Source: Semisulcospira habei (taxonomy: Eukaryota; Mollusca; Gastropoda; Semisulcospiridae). From it: a stretch of DNA of 64,000 nucleotides. Of the stretch, positions 1 to 11,130 are shown in pieces; positions within the stretch are counted from its first letter, which is position 1, and every line of letters starts with the position of its first letter. The notes below the pieces were generated by a model, which made no database searches, had not been told where the DNA came from, and saw only the letters and a list, made by a program, of their open reading frames with translations. Both the position numbers and the translations under genes were made by a program. The stretch spans positions 175,018,182-175,082,181 of the forward strand of contig BTPG01000001.1 of NCBI GenBank assembly GCA_036245525.1. Direction: 5' to 3'.

Positions 1-33
1 TTAGAACCAAGAAAAAGCTCAAGCTGAACGTCC

Positions 34-801
34 ACTAGTGACGAGGAAGAGAAACAAGAGTTCTACGACCGACTCCAGAGTGCCGTGGACAAATGTGCGG
101 AGCGAGACATCACCATCGTCATGGGCGATTTTAATGCCAAAATAGGGGAGGACATCACCGAATACAAAGAGGTGGTGGGGAGACAGGGACTAGGGGAGAT
201 GAATGAGAACGGGGAGAGGTTTGTAGACTTTTGTGCTCTAAACAGACTTGTCATTGGAGGCAGCATCTTCGCACACAGAAGAATACACAAAGCAACGTGG
301 GTCTCACCTGACCATACTACAGAGAACCAAATATACTGCATTACTATTAGCAAGAAATTTAGAAGATCCCTTCAAGATGTTTGAGTGAGGAGGGGAGCAG
401 ATATCGCCTCAGACCACCATCTGCTCACCTTAACTTAAGAATAAAGCTCAAGTTAAAGAAAAGCCACACAGAGACAAGAAGACAGCGCTATAATGTAGGC
501 CTCCTGAAAGAGACTGGAGTGAGAGAAGAGTTCAAACTGGTGCTGTCCAACCGGTTTCAAGCGCTACAGGAGCTAGTAAATGAAGAGGAGGCGGTCACCA
601 CAAAGCAGCAGTGGAAGGCAGTTAGAGAGGCGCTGAACTCAACCTGCAAAGACACTGTAGGGTTCAGGAAACACCATCACAAGGACTGGCTGTCGGCACA
701 GACCTTGAAGAAGATAGAAGTGAGGAAGCAGAAGAAAGCAGTTGTCAACAACAGTCGCACGAGAGCAGCCAAAGCAAGGCCCAAGGGCACAGGAGGAATA
801 C
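34..801 (+). pseudogene. LINE endonuclease C-terminal half plus linker
   Basis: The frame from about 34 reads SDEEEKQEFYDRL, then MGDFNAK (the GDFN motif of APE/exonuclease III-like nucleases), then ATWVSPDHTTENQI, where the usual SPD...NQID element is seen. A stop near 382 interrupts the ASDHHLL motif, which continues in another frame (GADIASDHHLL). After that a lysine/glutamine-rich linker runs to the nested insertion at 802. In an active element this domain nicks target DNA to prime reverse transcription. Here the N-terminal half is missing or outside the window and the frame is broken, so it is a relic. Confidence 0.8.
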
Positions 802-1414
802 AATACAACACAACACAACTTTATTGTCTGTTCGAGTCCAGGCACGACAGAAATTTGCCTTTCGGCGCGTCATGAAACAACAATATAAGACATTAACAAA
901 CGCTGCAAAAGCATATCATGAAAAATTATCATTGCAGCAATCTATCACAAGCAATCTGTCACAAGATGGGAGGTAATGTTAAGTAGATCATACTTATCGC
1001 GGCGTTATAAACGAGAGTTCAAAATCGAGACAGCAGTTGGAATAAAAGACTTCTTAAAAACATTCCTTTTGGCAAGCGGCATGTTGAAACGTCTGCCTGA
1101 TGGTAGCATTTGAAACTGATCAGAGAGTGGGTGACAGGATCATTGATAATGCTAGCAGCTATCCTTCGGACAGCTCTATGGTACAGATCATCTACTGGGT
1201 ACTGTCCTAGGCCAATGATCTTCTCAGCTGTTCTGACGATACGTGACAGTCTGCCCCTGTTTTTCATACTGAGATTGCCATACCAAGCAGTGATGTTAAA
1301 CAATATGCTTTCGATCAGGCTTCTATAAACAGATTCTAAAACCCTGGAACTGACATCAAAACTTCTCAGTTTCCTAAGAAGGTACAGACGCTGGTTTGCT
1401 TTTTTCACAATCAG
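802..1414 (-). mobile_element. Nested L2/CR1-like LINE fragment inserted into the RTE-like LINE
   Basis: On the minus strand the 1019-1462 frame reads LVKKANQRLYLLRKLRSF, RSLIESILFNITAWYGNL and RLSRIVRTAEKIIG, the typical region after the reverse transcriptase core of L2/CR1/Rex-type LINEs. Its 3' end (plus-strand 802-830) is AATAAAG followed by a TTGTG/TTGTA tail. Removing 802-1414 joins the host LINE frame as QEEYSEANREVKR, and the 4 bases ATAC at 798-801 recur at 1415-1418 as the apparent target duplication. The copy is heavily 5'-truncated and was inserted after the RTE-like element. Confidence 0.85.
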
Positions 1415-1418
1415 ATAC

Positions 1419-3120
1419 TCGGAAGCCAACCGCGAGGTGAAGAGGAGTATCAGGGCAGACAAGAGGGCCTACACAGACAGCCTGGCAGCAGAGGCAGAAA
1501 AGGCAGCAGCAACATGAAACAGCTCTACGACATTACCAGAAGATTGTCGGGCAAGTATGGCCATACAGAAAGACCAGTAAAAGACAAGGCAGGCAAGCCT
1601 ATTGCAGACAGAGCAGACCAACTCGACAGATGGGCCGAGTTACTGAACAGACCCAGCCCCTCCGACCCCCCAGACATCCAGCCAGCAGAGACTGACCTAC
1701 CCATCAGCTGTGACAGACCCAGCCGGGAAGAGATCAGAAGAGCAGTGGCATTTTTGAAGAACGGCAAAGCAGCAGGGCCAGATGGCATCCCAGCAGACAA
1801 CAGTAGAGATGCTGTACCCACTGTTTGGAAAGATCTGGGAAGAGGTGATGCCGGCTGACTGGAAGGAGGGGTACCTAATCAAGCTTCCCAAGAAAGGTGA
1901 CCTCAGCAAGTGTTCCAACTATAGAGGAATCACCTTGCTGTCAGTACCAGGAAAGGTCTTCAACAGGATCATCCTGGAGAGAATGAAGAGCTCCGTTGAC
2001 CCCCAGCTGAGAGACCAGCAAGCAGGATTCAGGAAAAACCGATCATGTACAGACCAGATCGCCACTCTCCGCATCATCGTGGAACAAGTCTCTGGAGTGG
2101 AGCTCCCCGCTGTACGTCACCTTTGTGGATTACGAGAAAGCATTTGACAGCGTGGACCGAGAGACTCTGTGGAAACTCCTATGACACTACGGTGTACCCA
2201 CAAAGCTCGTCCGCCTGATCAAGAGCAGCTACGATTGCATGACATGTCGCGTGATCCACGAAGGGCAGTTCACCAGGGAGCTCCAGGTCACAACCGGTGT
2301 CAGGCAGGGGTGTCTGCTGTCTCCGTTCCTCTTCCTACTGGCCATAGACTGGGTCATGAAGAGGACCACTGAGCAGAGAAGAAGCGGAATACAGTGGACA
2401 CAGCTTGACGACCTCGATTTTGCAGATGACTTGGCATTACTGTCCCACACTCATCAACAAATGCAGGACAAGACCACGAGGCTTGCTGACATCTCGTCCC
2501 AAGTGGGCCTCACCATCCACAAACAGAAAACAAAGACAATGAGGCTGAACGCAACCAGGGAAGAACCAGTCTTGCTTGCTGGCACCCCGTTGGAGGAGGT
2601 GGAGTCCTTCACCTATCTCGGGAGCATCATAGACAAAAAAGGCGGCACTGATGCAGATGTCAGAGCACGAATCGGTAAAGCCAGAGCAGCCTTTCTCCAG
2701 TTGAAAAAAGTGTGGAGTTGCAGAGGACTTGGAGATTGACAAAAACCACTGTCAACAGAGTACAGATCTTCATAAACAGTTGCCTTAGAAGAATTTTGAA
2801 AATCCACTGGCCAGAGAAGATCAGCAACATCAGACTCTGGGAGAGAACAGAGCAGATAACAGCAGAGAATGAAATTGGGCGAAGAAGATGGGGATGGATT
2901 GGTCACAGTCTGAGAAAGCCAACTTCCACTATCACTAGGCAGGCATCGTCATGTAATCCCCAGGGAAAGAGGAAAAGAGGTAGGCCGAGAAACTCCTGGC
3001 ATCGAGACCTCCAAGCAGACATCAAGAGAATGGGAACCACCTGGAGTAAAAATCGAAGGAGAAGCACAGGACAGGAGTCGCTGGAGGTCTCTCGTCGACG
3101 GCCTATACCCGGGTAGGGGT
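1419..3120 (+). pseudogene. Reverse transcriptase and C-terminal region of the RTE-like LINE
   Basis: In order: LKNGKAAGPDGIPA (about 1757-1800); then after a frameshift LPKKGDLSKCSNYRGITLLS and QAGFRKNRSCTDQI; after a second frameshift near 2090 the FVDYEKAFDSVD motif; TTGVRQGCLLSPFLF; and DLDFADDLAL carrying the catalytic Asp pair (about 2415-2440). The thumb/C-terminal part holds CLRRILKIHWPEKISN, GHSLRKP and GKRKRGRPRNSW. Near 2735 the frame jumps from VWSCRG to WRLTKTTVNRVQ, consistent with loss of roughly 25-30 codons. A TGA lies within WKLL-HYGVP near 2182. It would have been a target-primed reverse transcriptase and is now dead. Confidence 0.85.
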
Positions 3121-3229
3121 GACAGGCGTAAGTAAGTAAGTATATTTTGTTGCAAATCATATAGCAGATGATGCCAACACATAAAAGTAGTTATGCACAT
3201 GCTGGTGCACAACACATTTGAAACTCTAA

Positions 3230-4910
3230 TTATTAATAATTTTTCCTTGTGAACATAACTTGACACAACTTTGTGGGATGTTCAAACATTTATCACCTAA
3301 ATCACAAGAATCACTTTATATAAAAAACTACAAACAGCTGAAAAGATGCTGTTTAATTTTTTATAATATAAAGCATATGACATTTTAGGATAAACATTTC
3401 TTTGTTTTTCGTTTGTACATAAATTTACACCATCAGTACATCACATGCACTGTGTAAAGCTACGAACAAACACCAATTTCATTTCTATGGCCGTCCTGCA
3501 ATAGAGTAGGTAAGAATTAAGACTAGTAAGATAACCAGATAAATCTATAAAATATGAATTTGAAGACCTATAAAATTTTAGTGACTCCAAAACAAAGATA
3601 ATGTCACAGCTATTCCTCATGAATATAACTCTACGTCGTGTCATGTTACGTTCATGCAACGATGATTGCATTTCCTGTTGTGCATTGAAATCTGTGCAGT
3701 AACCTTTATGCAGGCAGTGTCTTAATATTTATCATTACAAAAAGGTTTTAAATGTGCATTTCATAATTCGGCACCTTTACTTTTGTGCTTTAAAAATTGG
3801 TCCTATGTTGTCATGTTATGTTCAAACACACCATTTCGTTATTTTTTACCTTTATATTTCAAGTTTTTGTCATGAAATAATGTTAGTGCAAATGTCTTTC
3901 TTCTTTTGTACAGTACAGGCAACAAAGTTATAAATAATTTTACTTCTACTTGGCAAGTTACAAGGCAAATGTGTGAATGTGACTTTTTAAAGTTATGTTT
4001 ATGCATCCTGTTTTCTGTCTTTTTGCTACTGTTTATGTAATTATGATGGATTAACAAATGAAATTTTACCAGAACAGTATGCACACTGCTTATAGGTGAA
4101 AGCAGGCTCGATGATAGTGTCTTCTTTAGAGACTTTTTTTTAAATAATCTTACATTTTTTCTCTGTGTGCAAGTCAGAAGGTGTAAAGTTATGTACAAAC
4201 TCTTTAAAAACTGCAACAGCCCCTTATGAAAATCACATAAACATCACTAGTTTGATATAATGGCTGTGCTTATTACTATATTATATATTAGTGGGGTTGG
4301 TATGCAAACTTATTTTTTCCCAAGAGTTTGTGATTTTGCCCTTGTGAGACCAAAAATATTTTTTGTGAAGGTGTAAAGGTATGTTCAATCTTGTGAATGT
4401 AAATGAATTTGTGCCAAAACTTGGCTCAGTTTGTAAAAATGGGCTTATTTTCTATTGGAATAGTTGACAGCAGACAAAAGTCATCTAGTGCAGTCATTTT
4501 TAGCTTACAGAAGCTGTATTTTATTGCGCGAGATAAAAAATGAGAATAACATTGCAGTGAAGGTGTAATGAACAACTTTGTCAGTATTCAGAAATTGTTC
4601 CATGTAAACATTATTTGTTCAATTGGCTTTTGCACTTAAATTAAAGACTTGTTTTTGTGCATTTAGCATAACATTTTAAAATTAGTTCAAATAGAATAAA
4701 AAATTAGTGACTTTTGGAAATTATGTTCGAACAGTGTTTATGGCGTAAAAGGTTGCATTTACCACTAACACTTTATTTATAGACATACCATTTATTCTGG
4801 ATGAGGAACATACGTTGAAACATACAAATGCAAGAAATTGTGTACGCCTTGTGTTTGTTGTGAATTGTTAAATGTGTGACGTTGTAAATGTTATGTTCAA
4901 ACTTTAAACT
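3230..4910. repeat. Highly diverged periodic repeat, motif every ~155-190 bp
   Basis: A motif close to GTGTAAAGTTATGTTCAAAC recurs on the plus strand near 3262, 3450, 3640, 3808, 3987, 4179, 4368, 4560, 4716 and 4886. The spacings are about 188, 190, 168, 179, 192, 189, 192, 156 and 170. Some copies are strong (4179, 4368, 4886), others weak (4560, 3262). The sequence between them is AT-rich and I cannot align it by eye. The simplest reading is an old tandem array with a nucleosome-length monomer that has decayed except for this box. Confidence 0.45.
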
Positions 4911-5732
4911 TCAAAGGTCAATAACAACCAAACTGCAAATAACATAAAAATTTTACTTAGTGTTATGTATGCAAAGGTACATCAGATTTATATGAAATAT
5001 TAAATTTATTTTGCTTTTGAAAATGCAGGGTGCTTGTCATACCTTTTGGACACTCAGTCGTACTCTTGACCATATGAAGACAAGGATAATGATAATAAAT
5101 TGTGCATAACTCAACTGATACCTATTTTATGATGATGATATAAAACAAATAATGAATAATTTACCTCTGAAGACAAGATGTAAATGAGTCCGTTGAGGAC
5201 TCAGTAGATGATAATGTCTCCAACCAAATCAAAGCAGGTCCAGTTCCTTTATGGACTGACACAACGTAACAGCCAAAGAAGAAGAAAACAAAACAAATCC
5301 CCTGCTGTTGGGTCCAGACAGTTTTTGGAAGCAAAAGCCAGTCTTTCACCCCATGCAAACGAATTCCCAGGGAAGCAGGTTTTCGGGTCGACTGGGTTTG
5401 AAGCCGCCCAGGTACTCAAAAAATGTGTGCGCCAGTGTTGACGACACCAAATTTTCACACACTCCGTGTTGATTTTTCCGTATTATTACAAAAGCAGCAC
5501 CGATGTGGGTGGTGACTCGGCGTTGACCGAGCCAAAATGATCTAGCTCATTAGACGTGCTGTGCCTGGCAGTAGTCGCCACTGTTGGTCACAAACTCCAT
5601 AAAGGTGTGGCCCAGTTCTCCACAAAACTGAAACAAACAAAATCATGCACATTTGTACATCCCTTTGTGCAAGCAGTCATCATACTGCTTACAGTACCCA
5701 TGGCTACATGGCCAAGGGGGTTACAAATAACC

Positions 5733-5823
5733 AAATACTTTGTATGTCAGTAGAGGTTTTTGTCACCATGATTCCTACAGGAATCATGGCGACAAAAACC
5801 ACTACTGACACGCAAAGGGTTAA
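5733..5823. mobile_element. HpC hairpin element, copy 1
   Basis: Inverted repeat of about 91 bp. Left arm GTCAGTAGAGGTTTTTGTC, centre GATTCCTACAGGAATC, right arm GACAAAAACCACTACTGAC. It ends in AAAGGGTTAA; the left boundary is degenerate (CAAATACTTTG instead of TTAACCCTTTG). HpC consensus is inferred from the copies near 49114 and 61714. Confidence 0.75.
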
Positions 5824-6071
5824 ATTATCACAACTTTGCAAAGGCACATCTAATTTTTCAACATAACTGAGTGAAAGACAAATTCATTCAATTTGTTCAA
5901 GTACTGAAAGTAGCGAGAATGAAAGCACCATAAACACAGCTTCCTTCTCCATAATTAAGACTGAAACAAAAATGGACACACCACAATGTGATCCATTCAA
6001 CCCTGAAATGTGAAATCAGAAGATTTTGACTAAATAGTAACTGTCAAGCGTGCAAAGACAGGGTGAATGAC

Positions 6072-6173
6072 AATCCACCATAACAGTTCGTGGGTGGTGC
6101 CAGAATAGTATGTAGCGTTTCCAGGAATAGTATTCTGGCACCACCTTCGCACCAACATATCATAGCTGATCCC
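6072..6173. repeat. Weak HpA-like inverted repeat
   Basis: GGTGGTGCCAGAATA near 6093 pairs with TATTCTGGCACCACC near 6130, flanked by CCACCATAACAGTTC and a degraded matching right side. It resembles the HpA stem but lacks the GGCGCC loop base and clear TTAA ends. Confidence 0.45.
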
Positions 6174-8969
6174 ATGAGTGATATTTCTCTCATAGGTGTT
6201 ATGCACTCCCAAATTCCAGTAATTTTGTTCTTACATCTCAATGCGCTAAAGTAATGAAATGGCATCATTAGATACATGTGCAGCCCCTTCCTCCAAGAAA
6301 GTTTTAAACACACTATCCAAAAGCCCCTCAAATGAAAGCAGACACAAAGTATGTCTGAAACCACTGCAGACTGACTGTCCAACTCCGCAGGGGCATGAAG
6401 ATCTATGCTTCTGGCATGAGTGTTCATTGTTCCAGCAGTTATTGGGGTAAAATTGTGTATTGCAAAAACATAAGAGTTTGGTCTTCCTGGTACCATGCAT
6501 CATGAAAAACAAACTAAATCCATATGAAAAAAACTATAAAAAAACATTTGTATACATTATGCAGGTTTTTTTGTTGTGCACTTGTCAGCTGCAAAATGTG
6601 CATAAACTGATAAAGCCAGTTAATACAGGCAAAGAAGACAGTTGCTTTGCAGCAAAGTTCAAAATATTGGCAAGTGATGTACATCAATCTTTAAAAAAAA
6701 ACACCCAACAACAACATAATTTTATGAGCATTTGTAATTGTAAACTGTATTCAAATCAAATGTATAAATTTGAAAAGATCGACCAAAACAATGTGTTGAA
6801 GATTTAAGATCAGCAGTAGCACTGATCAACAGAAATTGCCAGACTATAGGCCGTAATTTCCCTAGATGGCTTCAAAAATGTAACATGTAATGGTATAATC
6901 TGTAGTATTGCATACATACTTCAAATGGCTGCAATTGCAAAAACAAAAGTGAAAAAAAAGTAATGCCTATGGCACACATGCAAAAATCCCGTTTTTACTG
7001 TGCCTACTTGATGTCTTGCCAAAGTGATGCAACAACTCTCAGAAATTCCTGATGTGCATACAGTACCTGCGGCATGAACTTGTACAGTACACCAGAGACA
7101 ACACAATATAAACCACTTCACAGCGTATCAACAAACCAAACAATACCATTACTGTAATCCCCCCTCCAAAATAATTGTGCAAGTTCAAGTGTTCAGCACA
7201 ATGCATGAATGAGGAAGTAATGAACAATATGAGCCTGTGACAAAAGGTCGTTTGTACCAAAAGTAACTTGTATTTAAATTGTAACCAACAGAAATGCCCA
7301 AAGTAAAAACCAACAGAGATGTCTTTAAAATAGGCTTATTTTAGGCACCGGTTAGTTTTGATGTATGTGGCATGTTGGGTGAAATTAATTAATGTGAATG
7401 CAGAAACAGATGATTTCAAATTTGGCACTTTCTGAAAATGTTTGTTACGGTAGACTTACGGTGATAAATATGATCACATTAGTCAGTTCATCTTTTTAAA
7501 TTATTCTCTTTCAAAAGAAATTAATTGTATAACCTGTTCTCAAAGTGATGAAGAGTATTTTATTCCTTTTGAAATTAAGTTTTCTGTAACAATCAGTGTT
7601 GATTGTTACAGAGGACATCCTCAGTCAATTTAAATCATAAAAACACAGTTCTTCATGTGATTACCACATTTTACCCCCCAAAAAGTTCTTCATTCACTGT
7701 CTAAGGACAATAAAAGAAATACAAATTTGTTCCTGTCACTCAGGAGAGAAAAATATTTGTTGTCACTCAGTGTGACACTGGACATGCATACACATGAAAA
7801 TCCTTTAGACAGATTAGCCATTCAATTGTGAAAAGGAAACTTTGTGAGAAATGCCAGTGTTCCAACGTCTTCATAGTGGAATCACAAAAAGAATTTTCTG
7901 TTGTAGTGCAGTTTTCTTGACTAAAAATGTCAGTTGTTACGCGCACAACATTTTGTAAGAGGCACATAATATACATAAACAAAGCACTGACTGGCAATGG
8001 CACTCTTCAAGCAAACTGTAGTCTAGATAGATGGTTGGTAGACCATAGGAGGAAACAAAACTACACAACAACAAAGGGAGTTTTTAAGAGTTAAACCAGT
8101 ACTTTAATGTTTTACTGAATTGTACCCCCAGTCCTAAATATTAAACAAATAGTTATTACTACCCATGTACTAAATCTGGGAGTCATCAGTCACAAGTTGA
8201 TCTGGTCTTTACAGACATTGTGCAAACCTGACAGCTCATCAAATCACACAGTACTTTGAGTAGTGGCACTAGCACCCTAACTCTAATTAGACTTACCAGA
8301 ATCTGTTAGAGCTAATTGTGTCAATTGGCAGCAGAGTACACCTGACTCTTGAATAACACAGTGCTGTAACCTGCTGTAAACAGGCACAGAAATGTCACGT
8401 CAGACTGTATTTTATGCACAAGATAAGACACTAAATGTAATATTACTAATATTAGTAATAACCAGTAAAGTTCTTGATATATTACACTATTCCAATATGA
8501 AGTTGTAAAATTAATCTGAATTTTAATTTTAAAAATATCACAATCAAACTGACCACCAAAACATAAGTTAATTAAAGTACAAATTATTAGTTCAAAATAT
8601 CTCCTTTAAATGTTCTTTAGAATGTCATTCAATTTCAATTAATTCAAAACACCCTATCCATAACAAAAACCACAAACATAATTAATAGATGTCACCACCA
8701 TTTAATCACTGACTAATCAACATAATACATTTCAAGTGACCATGACCCTGAAGTGTTGTTCAATGACTAACACATTACTAATGTCCATAAATAGTTCACA
8801 AGAAGCACAGTGTTACAGACCATGCTTTCTCAACATACTCCAGTTTCACTAGCATTTCATCAACTGGCACAACACACATCAATTGTCATGCATGGTTGTA
8901 ACAAATGGCATAAATGTTATAATTCCTGTCCCCGTTAATCTCAGTTTAGATTGTAATAACAACACAGTA

Positions 8970-9058
8970 TTAATTCTTTGGCTGCCAGTAGAAGTTTTTG
9001 TCATGATTTCTGCAGGGATCATGTGACAAAAAACAGCTACTGACAACCAATAGGTTAA
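8970..9058. mobile_element. HpC hairpin element, copy 2
   Basis: An 89 bp element from TTAA at 8970-8973 to TTAA at 9055-9058. Left arm TTCTTTGGCTGCCAGTAG, centre near TTTCTGCAGGGATCATG, right arm ACAGCTACTGACAACCAATA. Its right TTAA is also the left TTAA of the next element (HpA copy 1). Confidence 0.8.
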
Positions 9059-9268
9059 CCCATTTAGCCCCGAGTCCCTACAGCAGGAGATTGATTGACC
9101 ATGATAATTCAAGGGTAGTGCCAGATTAGCTTGGCGCCTGATGGTGCCAACCTAATCTGGCACTACCCTTGAATTATCATGGTCAATCTATCTCCTGCAA
9201 CTGGTACATAGTCATTAGGCAACACCTCCAAAATTTGAGAAATGGGACCTTAGGGCTAAATGGGTTAA
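9055..9268. mobile_element. HpA hairpin element, copy 1 (214 bp)
   Basis: TTAA at both ends, with terminal inverted repeats CCCATTTAGCCC and GGGCTAAATGGG. Inside is a long stem (ATAATTCAAGGGTAGTGCC ... GGCACTACCCTTGAATTAT) around a small loop at about 9135 (GGCGCC TGAT GGTGCC). Outer arms are asymmetric. No coding capacity; a non-autonomous piggyBac-like element is the best reading. Confidence 0.85.
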
Positions 9269-9628
9269 CAGTACCTTTAGTGTTAAAACTCGCTGAACCA
9301 GAGCAAATGACAAGTCCGTAGAAACTTGATAGGGTTGTGCTGAAACAGACAGCAACCCAAACACAGAAATGTATGCTGGTCTGTCATTTGGACCTAACAG
9401 CTGTAAAGTTGAAAATGATATGCCAGAACAAAAAGACTCCAGCTCTGTGTAAATTTACATGTACTGCCAAGTACCATTACATTAGTGTCAAACAAAATGC
9501 GGTGTGTTGCTATACCAAATCACAACTATCCTTTCCACTACCTAATGGCTATAGGCTACAAATTTGCAGATCATTAGTTTAACCTAATACAGAACGAGTA
9601 TGACCATGTGACCACTCAACTTTTTAGT

Positions 9629-9683
9629 TTAACCCTGCAAATGTCAGTAGCGATTTTAGTCACAATGATTCTTGCAGGGTTAA
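9629..9683. mobile_element. HpC derivative, 55 bp
   Basis: Starts TTAACCCTGCAAATGTCAG and ends TTGCAGGGTTAA, keeping only the left arm (GTCAGTAGCGATTTTAGTC) and the centre of HpC. The right arm has been lost, yet TTAA remains at both ends. Confidence 0.65.
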
Positions 9684-9864
9684 CTCTGACCGTCTCAGTT
9701 TTCTTTTCTGTTGAATACTAAACAAACAAGAAAACCCTCAATATGACTATGAGGAACATCATGAACTAATCCTGGTCAGCCCGAGGCAGAAATTCCCATA
9801 AAAAAATATTCTCTATGCAACTGAAGGGGCTCATGAGAATAATCTCTTTAGCACAGACAGGTCT

Positions 9865-10083
9865 TTAGCCCATTGTGTCCCAGGTACAAATCCCCATATT
9901 TTTTAGTTGTCCTCAGAGGACTGCATTACACTTCAGGAGACAGACTGACCATGATAGTTCAATTTTCAAGGGTGGTGCCTGAATAGCTTGATGCCCACAG
10001 GTACCAAGCTATTCTGGCACCACCCTTGAACTATCATGGTCAATCCATATCTTGCTGTGGTGTGTCAGGACTGAATGAGTTAA
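9865..10083. mobile_element. HpA hairpin element, copy 2
   Basis: Right end TGAATGAGTTAA at 10072-10083; left end TTAGCCCATTGTGTCCC has TTAG in place of TTAA. Stem bases AAGGGTGGTGCCTGAATAGC and GCTATTCTGGCACCACCCTT flank a degenerate loop base (TTGATGCCCACAGGTACCAA). The left stem has an extra few bases (CAATTTTCAAGGG). Confidence 0.75.
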
Positions 10084-10962
10084 GTGGGATTCTTCTGGTA
10101 ATATCTTCTGGTAATATATAACTGCAGTCTGTCACCAAGGAAGTGGTTTATAGCCTCAAGGAGACAGGAATAGGCTGCATGTCACTTTAGCACACATGAT
10201 CTTAGTCTCACAGGTTACCACTATAAGAAAGTAAATGACTAACTGTTCCAACAGGAACATCATCAGCACACAGTACAACTACATAGTACAAGAAGCACTC
10301 TTGTAAAGATATTTTTAGATTTCTTCCCTATTAGTATTATTGACATTTTCATCTGAGCTCCTCGGACTGAGGGAGGCGGCTGTCAGGGGCCGACCATAAA
10401 AGAAAACCACCACACCCTTTCACGAGTGGGCCAAGCTAGCCCCAAGTACTGCATGCTGTCTTAGAGGACAGCAAGAGCTAGTGCCAATTTCCTCCTCAGC
10501 GCGTGGCTTTGGTCTGACCCCTAATAACAAAACACTTGTTTGTACACTGTCTATCAACGACAACAACACCAGTACCATGTCGAAACAGCCATTCTGGAAA
10601 CTGCGTGTGTTTCTTTCATCATCACGTGAAATTTGCCTTCCCGTCTATGCAAGCAGTCTGACGCTATTGCCACAGATTTGACACGAAAAGCCAATCACAA
10701 AACGGCTAGCAACTCAAAATTACCCTGTCCTGTAATACATCAAAGATAAACCAACCGGAATACTCCTGCGCTAAGAAGCTGTGGACGGTGTAACAATCTG
10801 TGTCGACATTTCCTTTCTCGGGTGCTGGGTTCACACGTTTGTAGGCAAGTTCATTCACCACATGCACAATGCCGCGACTGCGCCGAAAGAAAATCGTGGG
10901 ATCGACAATAACAGAGCTAACAGTGGACAAAGGATGGCTCGAAACCGAACACCGTTACTCAC
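10084..10962. other. No gene seen; possible intron start of a minus-strand gene
   Basis: CpG content rises from about 10350. No open frame is convincing on either strand. If the splice-donor-like site at 10957-10962 (minus) is real, this stretch is intron. Confidence 0.3.
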
Positions 10963-11130
10963 CAGAATATTTCTGCACATTAGTTGCCGCAGTATCGGGT
11001 TTCTCGCTTCCACAGCGAGGAAAAAATTACCGGACAGTTGGGACAGTCGACTGCATACACAGGCAAAGATGGCTGTGTTGTGACGTCACGCGGTGCGGAA
11101 TGCCGTAAATGATCGAGTCACGTGACACGA
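10963..11130 (-). promoter_or_regulatory. CpG-rich promoter-like patch with CRE and E-box motifs and a donor-like site
   Basis: The palindromic CRE TGACGTCA sits at 11081-11088 and the perfect E-box palindrome GTCACGTGAC (USF/TFE-type) at 11117-11126, in CpG-rich sequence. About 120 bp downstream on the minus strand is ATATTCTG|GTGAGTAACG, a consensus-like 5' splice site (exon end at 10963). A non-coding first exon transcribed leftward fits this layout, but no coding exon could be linked to it. TATA box not seen. Confidence 0.35.

Larger units (their letters stand above)
1..3137 (+). mobile_element. RTE-like non-LTR retrotransposon (LINE), inactive, 5' part outside the window
   Basis: Two coding blocks lie in LINE order: an APE-type endonuclease part (about 34-420), then a linker, then reverse transcriptase and a C-terminal region with CLRRILKI and KRKRGRPR...W motifs. 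The element ends in a short tandem tail, three GTAA/TAAG repeats at 3128-3140, a 3' end style common in RTE-type elements. Reading frames are broken by frameshifts near 1800 and 2090, a stop near 2182 and an internal deletion near 2735, so it cannot encode a working protein. The first ~31 bases do not continue the endonuclease frame and resemble the segment near 431-467, which hints at a rearrangement at the window edge. The clade call (RTE rather than another APE LINE) rests on remembered protein motifs only. Confidence 0.85.
4911..8969. other. AT-rich stretch without a supportable gene
   Basis: Only short frames of low protein-like quality occur. A slightly more GC-rich, CpG-containing patch at about 5160-5530 has one frame reading SVEDSVDDNVSNQIKAG, but it meets stops and I could not match splice sites convincingly. 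Apart from one HpC hairpin (5733-5823) and a weak HpA-like inverted repeat (6072-6173), I see nothing assignable. It could be intron or old repeat. Confidence 0.5.

Noticed and set aside
1..3137. Retrovirus or LTR element
   Set aside because: Motifs (APE endonuclease, GKAAGPDGIP, FADD, no protease/RNase H/integrase, no LTRs) fit a non-LTR retrotransposon.
3839..4216. 125-codon minus-strand frame
   Set aside because: AT-rich, Lys/Leu/His-biased, overlaps the periodic repeat, no domain.
5160..5460. Candidate exon with SVEDSVDDNVSNQIKAG
   Set aside because: Stops follow within the same frame and no acceptor/donor pair could be supported.
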